Shown piece after piece: positions 1 through 6,141 of a stretch of DNA of 11,564 bases (positions are counted from its first letter, which is position 1; the number at the start of each line of letters is the position of its first letter). Under the pieces are notes generated by a model. It ran no database searches, was not told the DNA's origin, and saw nothing but the letters and a program-made list of their open reading frames with translations. Source of the DNA: Nocardioidaceae bacterium (GTDB lineage: Bacteria > Actinomycetota > Actinomycetes > Propionibacteriales > Nocardioidaceae); contig CP059259.1 of assembly GCA_013693815.1 (NCBI GenBank), forward strand, positions 3,067,442 to 3,079,005, in the 5' to 3' direction. Both the position numbers and the translations under genes were made by a program.

Positions 1-513
1 CCCGAGTCCTACGATCGCAAGGCGCTGTTGCGTTTCGTGATGGACATCAAGTCGGGCAAGGAGGAGGTTGCCGCACCCTCGTACTCGCATCTGGTCTACG
101 ACGTGGTGCCCGACGAACCCGTTCGCGTGAGCCGACCCGACATCGTGATCGTCGAGGGCCTCAACGTGTTGCAACCGGCCAGAACCCACGAGGACGGTAC
201 GACGGGGCTCGCGGTGAGCGACTTCTTCGACTTCTCGGTGTATGTCGATGCCGCCAAGGAGACGATCCGACAGTGGTACTGCGAGAGGTTCCTGCGTTTG
301 CGCGAGACGGCGTTCACCGACCCCCAGTCGTACTTCTCGAAGTACGCCTCGCTGACGGTCGGGCAAGCAGTGGTGGAGGCAGAGCGAATCTGGGACACCA
401 CTAACGGCCCCAACCTGGAGCAGAACATCCTGCCCACCCGGGGCCGCGCGACCTTGGTGCTCCGCAAGGCACCGGATCACTCGATCCGCTGGGTGCGGCT
501 GCGGAAGCTGTAG
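1..513 (+). CDS. coaA: Pantothenate kinase type I (CoaA), C-terminal part; start lies before the window
   Basis: CoaA phosphorylates pantothenate with ATP, the first and usually rate-controlling step of coenzyme A synthesis, in the cytoplasm. The frame is open from base 1 and encodes 170 residues before TAG at 511-513, a little over half of the roughly 310 residues usual for the family. Recognisable CoaA stretches are [13 protein letters not shown] at the left edge, the [10 protein letters not shown] strand, the [13 protein letters not shown] segment, the DFSVYVDA segment, the [10 protein letters not shown] helix followed by a YFSKYASL motif, and the [13 protein letters not shown] region near the C-terminus. 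The protein ends in R-W-V-R-L-R-K-L, as actinobacterial CoaA does. The P-loop should lie upstream and cannot be seen. The next gene converges on it with 30 bp between the stops, and no strong terminator is visible there. Identity is secure; only completeness is unknown. Confidence 0.95.
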   Translation, partial: PESYDRKALLRFVMDIKSGKEEVAAPSYSHLVYDVVPDEPVRVSRPDIVIVEGLNVLQPARTHEDGTTGLAVSDFFDFSVYVDAAKETIRQWYCERFLRLRETAFTDPQSYFSKYASLTVGQAVVEAERIWDTTNGPNLEQNILPTRGRATLVLRKAPDHSIRWVRLRKL

Positions 514-543
514 CGGCAGACCGATCACCGCGAGCGCTCAGGT

Positions 544-1107
544 CTAGGGCAGTTCCATCTCCGGGCATTCCTGATCGTCCGGTGGACAGACCTGGAATCC
601 CGTCAATGCAGTGGTCGTATGTGTCCACCTGCCAGCCCGATACTTCAGTGACATTGTCGGCCAGTTCCAGACGCCGGTCTCGTGCACGCTAATGATGTAC
701 AGCACTGCGGCTTCGTCCCCCGGTTCCAACTGGAAGCCCTTCAGCGGAACTGAGTTCTGCTTGTAGTACTCATCGGGCCAGGGTCCCACGATGAGGTCAG
801 TCCGCCCCGGGCGAAGCAGCATCACGCGCACCTCGTCGACCTCGGCCTGATCCGCGGAGACATCACCAACCAGGCTCGCGTCCATAAGCATGGCCGTCTT
901 AGAGCCATTGTTCTCTACGATCGCCGTACCGAAGAGCATCTGCGTCCCCGCAGTGGTGTAGCCACCGGAGTAGTTGCGTACATCGGCCCCTTGGAACACG
1001 ACCGGCCCCGACCCACGGCTAGCGCCGCACGAAGCCAAGACCGCAACCGCTCCGAGGAGGGCTAGTCCAGGAACGAGACCGAGCCGGTTACGGCCGATTC
1101 TGGGCAT
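544..1107 (-). CDS. Predicted lipoprotein of unknown function (187 aa)
   Basis: I do not recognise the family. The ATG at 1107-1105 opens a typical lipoprotein signal: positive residues (MPRIGRNR), a hydrophobic core (LVPGLALLGAVAV), then a lipobox L-A-S-C with Cys27 as the predicted lipidated residue. The mature part (about 160 residues) is beta-rich, with a segment reading GTAIVENNGSKTAML, and has a Cys pair near the C-terminus (Cys174 and Cys181), which suggests an Ig-like extracytoplasmic domain. The same frame runs on upstream without a stop to 1845, so as written it joins the preceding secreted-protein sequence. I prefer the start at 1107 because the signal peptide begins exactly there and because the upstream gene's best frame ends in a TAA at 1090-1088, a 20-bp overlap. 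No clear Shine-Dalgarno precedes the ATG, so translational coupling to the upstream gene is likely. The alternative is one 433-residue fusion protein. Confidence 0.6.
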   Translation of the reverse strand: MPRIGRNRLGLVPGLALLGAVAVLASCGASRGSGPVVFQGADVRNYSGGYTTAGTQMLFGTAIVENNGSKTAMLMDASLVGDVSADQAEVDEVRVMLLRPGRTDLIVGPWPDEYYKQNSVPLKGFQLEPGDEAAVLYIISVHETGVWNWPTMSLKYRAGRWTHTTTALTGFQVCPPDDQECPEMELP

Positions 1108-2004
1108 GGACCACACCGGCAGTCGGCGGGGGTAGTTGGTTCCGCACAGCCAGATTCCGTTTCCGCGCTTGGAGTCCCAGCGCATTCCTACGTTGCTGGA
1201 GTATCCGCTGTCCGCGCCGACCGAGAGCGGGCCGAGGTCGACAGCGCCGGAGATCTTCGCCGCATTCTCGGTGTATCGGCTGAAGTAGTGGCCGACCCTA
1301 ACGCCAATACGATGCTGGGGTCGGGTCCCGGTGTCGCAACCCAGATACTCAGCGCCCGGGAGGGTCTTGTTGATGCCGGCACCGCCCACCCACTCGGTTG
1401 CGTCGCGGCGCTTCGAGCCGACTTGGTACACCGGATTCGCCGGTCCGTAGAAGCACCAGGTCCCGTTCGGAGCGGTGGGGTGAGTGTAGTGCCCGTCGGC
1501 CCATAGGAAGTCGGTGCGCACGTAGGCGTTGAGCCGCTCCTTGATGGTCCCGCCGACCTCGGCGCCCGCGTTGTTCGAGACCTTGTAGGAACCGCCGATC
1601 TTCCAGCCCTGGCCCGGGAGGTTGTAGCCGATGTCGATGCTCGAGTCCGCCTTCTTCCCATAAGACCAGCTCACGTTGGAGTTCGTCGCGTTGTGCAACT
1701 CGATCACGCTGACCCGACGCTGCGGTCTGGCATCGATCTTGTAGGTGCAGCCGACCGGCGCTGCGGCAGCCGCCGACGTCGCGGCTTGGGCACGCTGCCC
1801 GCCCCCGCCTCGATAGCCCCGTCGGTGCCGCCGGCGAGGAGGCATCGATCAGGACGTCAGTCACTGCCGAGGTCGCGGGGTACTGAGCACAGTGCCGGTG
1901 GTCAGCAACTCATCGGCTGCCGAACTATTCGCCAATCCCTGCAACACTGGAAAACCTGCCACTGCGACGATGATCGCAGCCGAAGACATCACCGTTCGAC
2001 CCAT
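1088..2004 (-). pseudogene. Secreted protein of unknown function, disrupted by about four single-base frameshifts
   Basis: I do not recognise the family. The ATG at 2004-2002 follows GGGGAA at a 5-nt spacing and opens a Sec signal peptide (MGRTVMSSAAIIVAVAGFPV, then cleavage near ANSSA/AD). That frame hits TGA at 1863-1861 and again at 1851-1849. Adding one base to each of three G/C runs (1877-1880, 1817-1820, and either 1788-1790 or 1802-1806) joins it through an Ala/Ser/Thr/Pro-rich linker to a conserved-looking domain starting G-C-T-Y-K-I-D. A fourth added base in the run 1128-1132 gives the ending CGTNYPPPTAGVVHAQNRP and TAA at 1090-1088. The repaired protein has 306 residues, with Cys at 87, 185, 224 and 288 that could form two disulfides, and no membrane helix after the signal, so export is likely. 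As written, only a 47-residue signal fragment (1861-2004) and a body fused to the lipoprotein can be read. Whether the breaks are sequence errors or real decay cannot be decided here. Confidence 0.6.
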
Positions 2005-2019
2005 ATGCTTCCCCGTTCA

Positions 2020-2052
2020 ACTCGGGCGCGCCCGGATCCGAGTCGCCCGAGT
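2020..2052 (-). other. Inverted repeat in the leader of the secreted-protein gene
   Basis: ACTCGGGCG at 2020-2028 is exactly complementary to CGCCCGAGT at 2044-2052, leaving a 15-nt loop. It begins 16 nt upstream of the ATG at 2004, just ahead of the GGGGAA ribosome binding site. It could form a hairpin in the 5' leader of the mRNA and influence translation. It is too short and GC-rich in this context to be assigned a function. Confidence 0.35.
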
Positions 2053-2065
2053 ACACCAGGCTTGG

Positions 2066-2095
2066 ACACTACACCATCTATAGATGGTGTAGTGT
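2066..2095. promoter_or_regulatory. Perfect 30-bp palindrome, probable repressor operator
   Basis: ACACTACACCATCTA at 2066-2080 is followed directly by its exact reverse complement at 2081-2095. The sequence is AT-richer than its surroundings. It sits 62 bp upstream of the ATG of the secreted-protein gene (2004) and 62 bp past the glmM stop, so it is well placed to overlap the promoter of the envelope pair. A further copy of the half-site core TACACCA lies at 2052-2058, 18 bp from the one at 2070-2076. The CTACA...TGTAG arms resemble sites bound by dimeric winged-helix or TetR-type repressors, but no regulator gene is in the window, so the ligand protein is unknown. It lacks a loop and a T-tract, which argues against a terminator. 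Confidence 0.6.
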
Positions 2096-2157
2096 GCCTC
2101 TCGAGCTCGCGGCGCGGCTGTCTTGTGGGTGATTGGAAGCTGTAGCCGCCCGCCGAA

Positions 2158-3501
2158 TCAGAGTGCGAGGCGCTCCCGTACGACATCGGCGAGTTGCTCG
2201 GCGACACGCTGGGCGTCGGCCTGGGTCGGGGCTTCCACCATCACCCGCACCAGCGGCTCGGTCCCGGACGGCCGCAACAGCACCCTGCCGCTGTCCCCGA
2301 GCTCGATCTCCGCGGCAGCGACCGCGGCGATGAGCGCTACGTCGTCGACACGATCCTTGTCGACCTCCTTGACGTTGAGCAGGACCTGCGGGAGCCGGTC
2401 CATCACGCCGGCCAGGTCCGCCAGCGGCCGCTGGGTGGCGGCCATCCGAGCCAGCAACTGCAACGCGGTCAGCGTTCCGTCGCCGGTGGTGGCGTGCTCG
2501 CTGAGGATGACATGACCGGACTGCTCCCCGCCCAGGGTGTAGCCGGCATGGCTCATCGCCTCCAAGACATAGCGGTCGCCAACGGCCGTCTGCTGCACGG
2601 TGATTCCGGCGCGCTGCATCGCTTGGGCGAACCCAAGGTTGCTCATCACGGTCGCCACCACGGTGTCGTCCTTGAGCCGGCCGGATTCCCGCATCGCGAG
2701 CGCCAGGATCGCCAGGATCTGGTCCCCGTCCACCGGCTCACCTGCCGCATCGACGGCCAGGCAGCGGTCGGCATCCCCGTCGAGCGCGATTCCCAGGTCG
2801 GCGCGATGGGTGAGCACAGCAGCCTGAAGCAGTTCGAGATGGGTGGAGCCACAACCATCGTTGATGTTGAGCCCGTCGGGCTGGTCACACACCGCGATCA
2901 CGTCCGCTCCGGCTTCACGCAACGCGGTCGGTGCTGTCACGAACGCGGCACCGTGGGCGCAGTCCACCACCACGCGCAACCCGTCCAGCGACACCGGAAC
3001 CGTGCCGACAAGGTGCCTGACGTAGGTGGGCACAGCGTCCTCGAAGCGGCTGATCCGGCCGACCGCGGCGCCGGTGGGGCGCTCCCAGGGTTCTTCCAGC
3101 CGCCGCTCGATGGAGCGCTCGATCTCGTCGTCGAGCTTCACTCCGCCTCGGGCGAGGAACTTGATCCCGTTGTCGGGCATCGGATTGTGGGAGGCCGAGA
3201 TCACGACTCCGAGGTCGGCACCTGAGGTAGCCGTCAGGTAGGCCACACCTGGGGTGGGCAATACGCCCAGCCGCAGGACGTCGACGCCGGCGGAGGCAAG
3301 TCCGGCGACCACTGCTGCCTCCAGGAACTCACCGGACGCACGAGTGTCACGGCCGACAACGGCCAATGGCCGGTGTCCGGAAAAGACACCGGCCTCGCCG
3401 AGCACATGCGCAGCGGCAACCGCGAGGTCCAGAGCCAGCTCGGCGGTCAGATCGACGTTCGCGAGACCGCGTACGCCGTCGGTGCCGAACACACGAGCCA
3501 A
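2158..3501 (-). CDS. glmM: Phosphoglucosamine mutase (GlmM)
   Basis: GlmM converts glucosamine-6-phosphate to glucosamine-1-phosphate, on the route to UDP-GlcNAc for peptidoglycan and, in actinobacteria, for thiol and other GlcNAc-derived products. The 447 residues match the family length. Visible motifs are the N-terminal [12 protein letters not shown]; the active-site ISASHNP loop, whose phosphorylated Ser is residue 104; the metal-binding DGDADR at 241-246; the sugar-binding GEQSGH at 325-330; and the C-terminal phosphate-binding [11 protein letters not shown] starting at 410. The start is TTG at 3501-3499, fixed by the conserved N-terminus. It lies only 3 nt past the rpsI stop and has no good Shine-Dalgarno, so translation is probably coupled to rpsI. 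It is the last gene of the rplM-rpsI-glmM operon, an arrangement common in actinobacteria. Confidence 0.97.
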   Translation of the reverse strand: MARVFGTDGVRGLANVDLTAELALDLAVAAAHVLGEAGVFSGHRPLAVVGRDTRASGEFLEAAVVAGLASAGVDVLRLGVLPTPGVAYLTATSGADLGVVISASHNPMPDNGIKFLARGGVKLDDEIERSIERRLEEPWERPTGAAVGRISRFEDAVPTYVRHLVGTVPVSLDGLRVVVDCAHGAAFVTAPTALREAGADVIAVCDQPDGLNINDGCGSTHLELLQAAVLTHRADLGIALDGDADRCLAVDAAGEPVDGDQILAILALAMRESGRLKDDTVVATVMSNLGFAQAMQRAGITVQQTAVGDRYVLEAMSHAGYTLGGEQSGHVILSEHATTGDGTLTALQLLARMAATQRPLADLAGVMDRLPQVLLNVKEVDKDRVDDVALIAAVAAAEIELGDSGRVLLRPSGTEPLVRVMVEAPTQADAQRVAEQLADVVRERLAL

Positions 3502-3504
3502 GGG

Positions 3505-4065
3505 TCAGCGCTTGCTGTATTGGGGAGCCTTACGGGCTTTCTTCAAGCCGGCCTTCTTACGTTCGATGACGCGGGCGTCGCGGGTGAGCAGACCGGCCTT
3601 CTTCAACTCGGGGCGGTTGGCCTCGACGTCGACGGCGTTGAGGGCCCGGGCAACGCCCAGACGTAGCGCGCCGGCCTGACCTGTCACGCCACCGCCGTGG
3701 ATACGGGCGATCACGTCGAAACGGCCGACGAGGTCGGTGGCGACGAACGGCTCGTTGACGACCTGCTGGTGCAGCTTGTTCGGGAAGTAGTTGTCCAGAG
3801 CACGGCCGTTGACGGTCCACTGTCCGGTGCCGGGGACCAGGCGTACCCGGGCCACAGCCTGCTTGCGACGGCCGGTGGCAGCAGCTGGAGCGATGGTGGC
3901 GGGGCGAGCCGGCGCGTCGGCGGGACGAGCGCTTTCGGAGCTGTAGGCGACACCGCGCTCATCGACCTCGTAGGTCTCTTCGGTGCTGTCGGTCTCAGCA
4001 GACTCGTCGACGACGGCGGCACTGTTGTTCTCGTTCTCTGACACGTTCAAATCCTCGGTGCTCAC
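3505..4065 (-). CDS. rpsI: Small-subunit ribosomal protein S9 (uS9) with acidic N-terminal extension
   Basis: S9 binds 16S rRNA in the head of the 30S subunit, and its C-terminal tail reaches the P-site tRNA. The protein has 186 residues. Residues 1-64 form an acidic, Glu/Asp/Ser-rich then Pro/Ala-rich extension. The conserved core runs from about residue 65 ([12 protein letters not shown]) through [23 protein letters not shown] and [14 protein letters not shown] to the basic tail ending [12 protein letters not shown], which is typical of intact S9. Such N-terminal extensions are usual in actinobacterial S9. The GTG start (4065-4063) overlaps the TGA stop of rplM in a GTGA arrangement, so the two ribosomal proteins are translationally coupled. 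glmM follows 3 nt after the stop. Confidence 0.97.
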   Translation of the reverse strand: MSTEDLNVSENENNSAAVVDESAETDSTEETYEVDERGVAYSSESARPADAPARPATIAPAAATGRRKQAVARVRLVPGTGQWTVNGRALDNYFPNKLHQQVVNEPFVATDLVGRFDVIARIHGGGVTGQAGALRLGVARALNAVDVEANRPELKKAGLLTRDARVIERKKAGLKKARKAPQYSKR

Positions 4066-4505
4066 TGGGAGATCTGCTTGATCTCGAACGGCGTGGCCTT
4101 CTGGGCCTGGTGCGGGTGCTCAGGACCGGCGTAGACCTTGAGCTTCTTCAGCATCTGGCGACCGAGGCGGTTCTTGGGGAGCATGCCCCAAACAGCCTTC
4201 TCGATGGCCTTGCGCGGGTCCTTGTCCAGCAGTTCGCCGAACGGAGTAGCGGAGAGGCCGCCCGGGTAACCCGAGTGGCGGTAGGCGAGCTTGGTGACCC
4301 TCTTGTTGCCGGACAGGGCAACCTTGTCGGCGTTGACGATGATGACGAAGTCACCGCCGTCGACGTGCGGAGCGAAAGTCGGCTTGTGCTTGCCGCGGAT
4401 GAGGTTCGCGGTCTGGACGGCGAGGCGCCCCAGGACCACGTCGGTGGCGTCGATGACGAACCACTCACGCTGGATGTCAGCGGGCTTCGGGCTATAAGTA
4501 CGCAC
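4062..4505 (-). CDS. rplM: Large-subunit ribosomal protein L13 (uL13)
   Basis: L13 is an early-assembling 23S rRNA-binding protein of the 50S subunit. The frame could be extended to 4685, but the conserved N-terminus (V-R-T-Y-S-P-K-P, in which the first residue is a GTG start) sets the start at 4505, giving 147 residues, the usual actinobacterial length. The upstream AGAAAGG lies 9 nt before this GTG. Family landmarks are the [14 protein letters not shown] segment, the [17 protein letters not shown] stretch, the YRHSGYPGG motif near the middle, [11 protein letters not shown], and [14 protein letters not shown] near the C-terminus. It is the first gene of the rplM-rpsI-glmM operon; its TGA overlaps the rpsI start. 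The likely promoter lies about 160 nt upstream, leaving a long untranslated leader with a hairpin near the start. Confidence 0.97.
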   Translation of the reverse strand: MRTYSPKPADIQREWFVIDATDVVLGRLAVQTANLIRGKHKPTFAPHVDGGDFVIIVNADKVALSGNKRVTKLAYRHSGYPGGLSATPFGELLDKDPRKAIEKAVWGMLPKNRLGRQMLKKLKVYAGPEHPHQAQKATPFEIKQISQ

Positions 4506-4532
4506 GTCGGTGCGCCTTTCTCGTTCGTGTGG

Positions 4533-4557
4533 CCATTCCCGGAAACCCCGGGAATGG
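4533..4557 (-). other. Stable hairpin in the rplM leader
   Basis: CCATTCCCGG (4533-4542) and CCGGGAATGG (4548-4557) form a perfect 10-bp stem with a 5-nt loop. On the rplM mRNA it lies about 28 nt upstream of the GTG start, just before the AGAAAGG binding site. Ribosomal protein operons in several phyla carry leader structures through which a product (L13 in the L13-S9 operon of E. coli and a separate L13 leader in Firmicutes) represses its own synthesis. A similar role here is inference. No T-tract follows on the minus strand, so it does not look like a Rho-independent terminator. Confidence 0.5.
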
Positions 4558-4671
4558 GGATCGTGCCACGGCTTCTGACGAACACTGCCCGCATCCACTC
4601 GCTGGGCTGCGAGAGACCGGGTCTGCCCCACTGACTTGCAGGTAGTGGAGCGGCAGGAGCCGCGACCGACA

Positions 4672-4701
4672 AGATTACCGGCCACGGCGGCGTGGGGTCA
4701 A
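4672..4701 (-). promoter_or_regulatory. Candidate sigma-70-type promoter for rplM-rpsI-glmM
   Basis: On the minus strand, TTGACC (4701-4696) is followed after 18 nt by TAATCT (4677-4672), a good match to -35 and -10 elements of the main vegetative sigma factor. Transcription would start near 4665 and leave a leader of roughly 160 nt before the rplM start at 4505. The call rests on sequence match only. Confidence 0.45.
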
Positions 4702-4738
4702 AATCGCGACCCAGTTGCCCGGGTTGGACAGCATCGGA

Positions 4739-4753
4739 CTAGGTTTGACCTAG
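4739..4753. promoter_or_regulatory. Short inverted repeat upstream of gltA, possible operator
   Basis: CTAGGT (4739-4744) and ACCTAG (4748-4753) flank TTG, a perfect 6+3+6 dyad about 40 bp before the gltA start and about 40 bp before the -35 of the candidate rplM promoter. Its place in the divergent region would suit a regulator of citrate synthase. The dyad is short enough to arise by chance. Confidence 0.3.
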
Positions 4754-4783
4754 ACCCCACCGTTCGAGCCACCGCTCGTTACC

Positions 4784-4789
4784 GAGGAG
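4784..4789 (+). promoter_or_regulatory. Strong ribosome binding site fixing the gltA start
   Basis: GAGGAG lies 5 nt before the GTG at 4795. It decides the start, because the frame is open well upstream (to 4636) without any other convincing site, and the upstream translation is Arg/Pro-rich and unlike citrate synthase. Confidence 0.75.
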
Positions 4790-4794
4790 CCGAC

Positions 4795-6138
4795 GTGACC
4801 GAGACAACGGCCAACGCCGGAGGCGCCACTACCGCTGACGCCGAGGCAGGCAACCAGACCCTGAGCGTGACCGACAATCGCACCGGTCAAATCTACGAGG
4901 TGCCGATCATCGACGGGACCGTCAAAGCAGCCGAGTTCGGGCGGATCAGGGTCACCGAATCCGAGCCCGGCCTCGCGGTCTACGACCCGGGGTTCACCAA
5001 CACCGCCTCGTGCCGTAGCTCGGTGACTTTCATCGATGGCGACAAGGGCATCTTGGAGTATCGCGGGTACCCGATCGAGCAGCTCGCGGAGAAGTCGAGC
5101 TATCTCGAGGTCGCCTATCTGCTTATCCATGGGCAGCTGCCGACCAAGGCCCAGTACGAGACGTGGGTGCACGAGATCACCTATCACACGTTCGTACATG
5201 AGAACCTGCGCAGCTTCATGGAGGGCTTCCGGTACGACGCACACCCGATGGGGATGCTGCAGGCGTCGGTCGGGGCCCTTTCCACTTTCTACCCCGAGTC
5301 CAGTCGCATCTCCGACCCCGACTTGCGCCACATCCAGATCGTGCGGCTGATCGCGAAGATGCCGACGCTGGGGGCCTGGTCGTTCCGGCACGCCCAGGGC
5401 AAGCCGTACGTCTACCCCGACAACGAGCTCGGCTACGCCGCGAACTTCCTCTCGATGCTGTTCAAGATGAGCGAGCAGAAGTTCGTCGCCGACGAGCGGC
5501 TGATCCGCGCACTCGAAGTGTTGTTCATCCTGCACGCCGACCACGAACAGAATTGCTCGACCAACGCGGTCCGGTCGGTGGGCTCTTCCCAGGTCGACCC
5601 CTACTCCGCTACCGCCGCGGGCATCGCGGCACTGTACGGCCCGTTGCACGGCGGCGCCAACGAGGCCGTGCTGCGAATGCTGCGACGAATCGGCACCGTC
5701 GACAACATCTCCGAGTTCATCGAGGGCGTGAAAAGCGGCAAAGAGAAGCTGATGGGCTTCGGGCACAGGGTCTACAAGAACTACGACCCACGCGCCAAGA
5801 TCATCAAGAAGGCCTGCGACGATGTCTTCGAGGTCACCGGGGTCAACCCCTTGCTCAAGATCGCCCAGGAACTGGAGAAGATCGCGCTGTCCGACGAGTA
5901 TTTCGTCAAACGCAAGCTCTACCCCAACGTCGACTTCTACTCCGGCCTGATCTACGAGGCCCTGCAGTTCCCGCCGGAGATGTTCACCGTGCTGTTCGCG
6001 ATCCCGCGCACCTCGGGCTGGCTGGCCCAATGGCTGGAGCTCGTTCAGGACCCCGAGCAGAAGATCGCCCGGCCCAAGCAGATCTACACCGGCGACCGCA
6101 CCCTGGATTACGTCGCGGCCTCCGAGCGCTGGAAGTAG
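4795..6138 (+). CDS. gltA: Citrate synthase (type II, hexameric-class GltA)
   Basis: It condenses acetyl-CoA with oxaloacetate to citrate, the entry step of the TCA cycle. From the GTG at 4795 the protein has 447 residues, close to the family norm. The N-terminal beta-rich segment typical of type II enzymes (residues about 20-60, including [19 protein letters not shown]) is present, followed by the helical core: [16 protein letters not shown] from residue 79, LHADHEQN at 246-253, GPLHGGANE with catalytic His285, GFGHRVY with His324, and PNVDFYSG with the catalytic Asp380. It ends in ASERWK. It is transcribed away from rplM and has its own strong binding site. Its stop is 3 bp from the stop of the convergent ABC-F gene, with no room for a terminator between them. 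Confidence 0.97.
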   Translation: MTETTANAGGATTADAEAGNQTLSVTDNRTGQIYEVPIIDGTVKAAEFGRIRVTESEPGLAVYDPGFTNTASCRSSVTFIDGDKGILEYRGYPIEQLAEKSSYLEVAYLLIHGQLPTKAQYETWVHEITYHTFVHENLRSFMEGFRYDAHPMGMLQASVGALSTFYPESSRISDPDLRHIQIVRLIAKMPTLGAWSFRHAQGKPYVYPDNELGYAANFLSMLFKMSEQKFVADERLIRALEVLFILHADHEQNCSTNAVRSVGSSQVDPYSATAAGIAALYGPLHGGANEAVLRMLRRIGTVDNISEFIEGVKSGKEKLMGFGHRVYKNYDPRAKIIKKACDDVFEVTGVNPLLKIAQELEKIALSDEYFVKRKLYPNVDFYSGLIYEALQFPPEMFTVLFAIPRTSGWLAQWLELVQDPEQKIARPKQIYTGDRTLDYVAASERWK

Positions 6139-6141
6139 CAG

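Noticed and set aside
2066..2095. The palindrome as a Rho-independent terminator for glmM
   Set aside because: No natural loop and no T-tract on either strand; a protein-binding site fits better.
2194..3225. 343-codon open frame antisense to glmM
   Set aside because: Opposite strand encodes GlmM with every motif; the antisense translation is low-complexity.
4506..4685. N-terminal extension of L13 to 4685
   Set aside because: The added residues are unlike L13; the GTG at 4505 gives the usual 147-residue protein with a binding site.
4636..4794. N-terminal extension of citrate synthase to 4636
   Set aside because: The extra residues are Arg/Pro-rich and overlap the divergent promoter; GAGGAG before 4795 fixes the start.
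4750..6030. 426-codon open frame antisense to gltA
   Set aside because: It mirrors citrate synthase in GC-rich DNA; its translation is a Val/Gly/Asp/Leu/His-rich pattern with no family features, while the opposite strand has all catalytic motifs.
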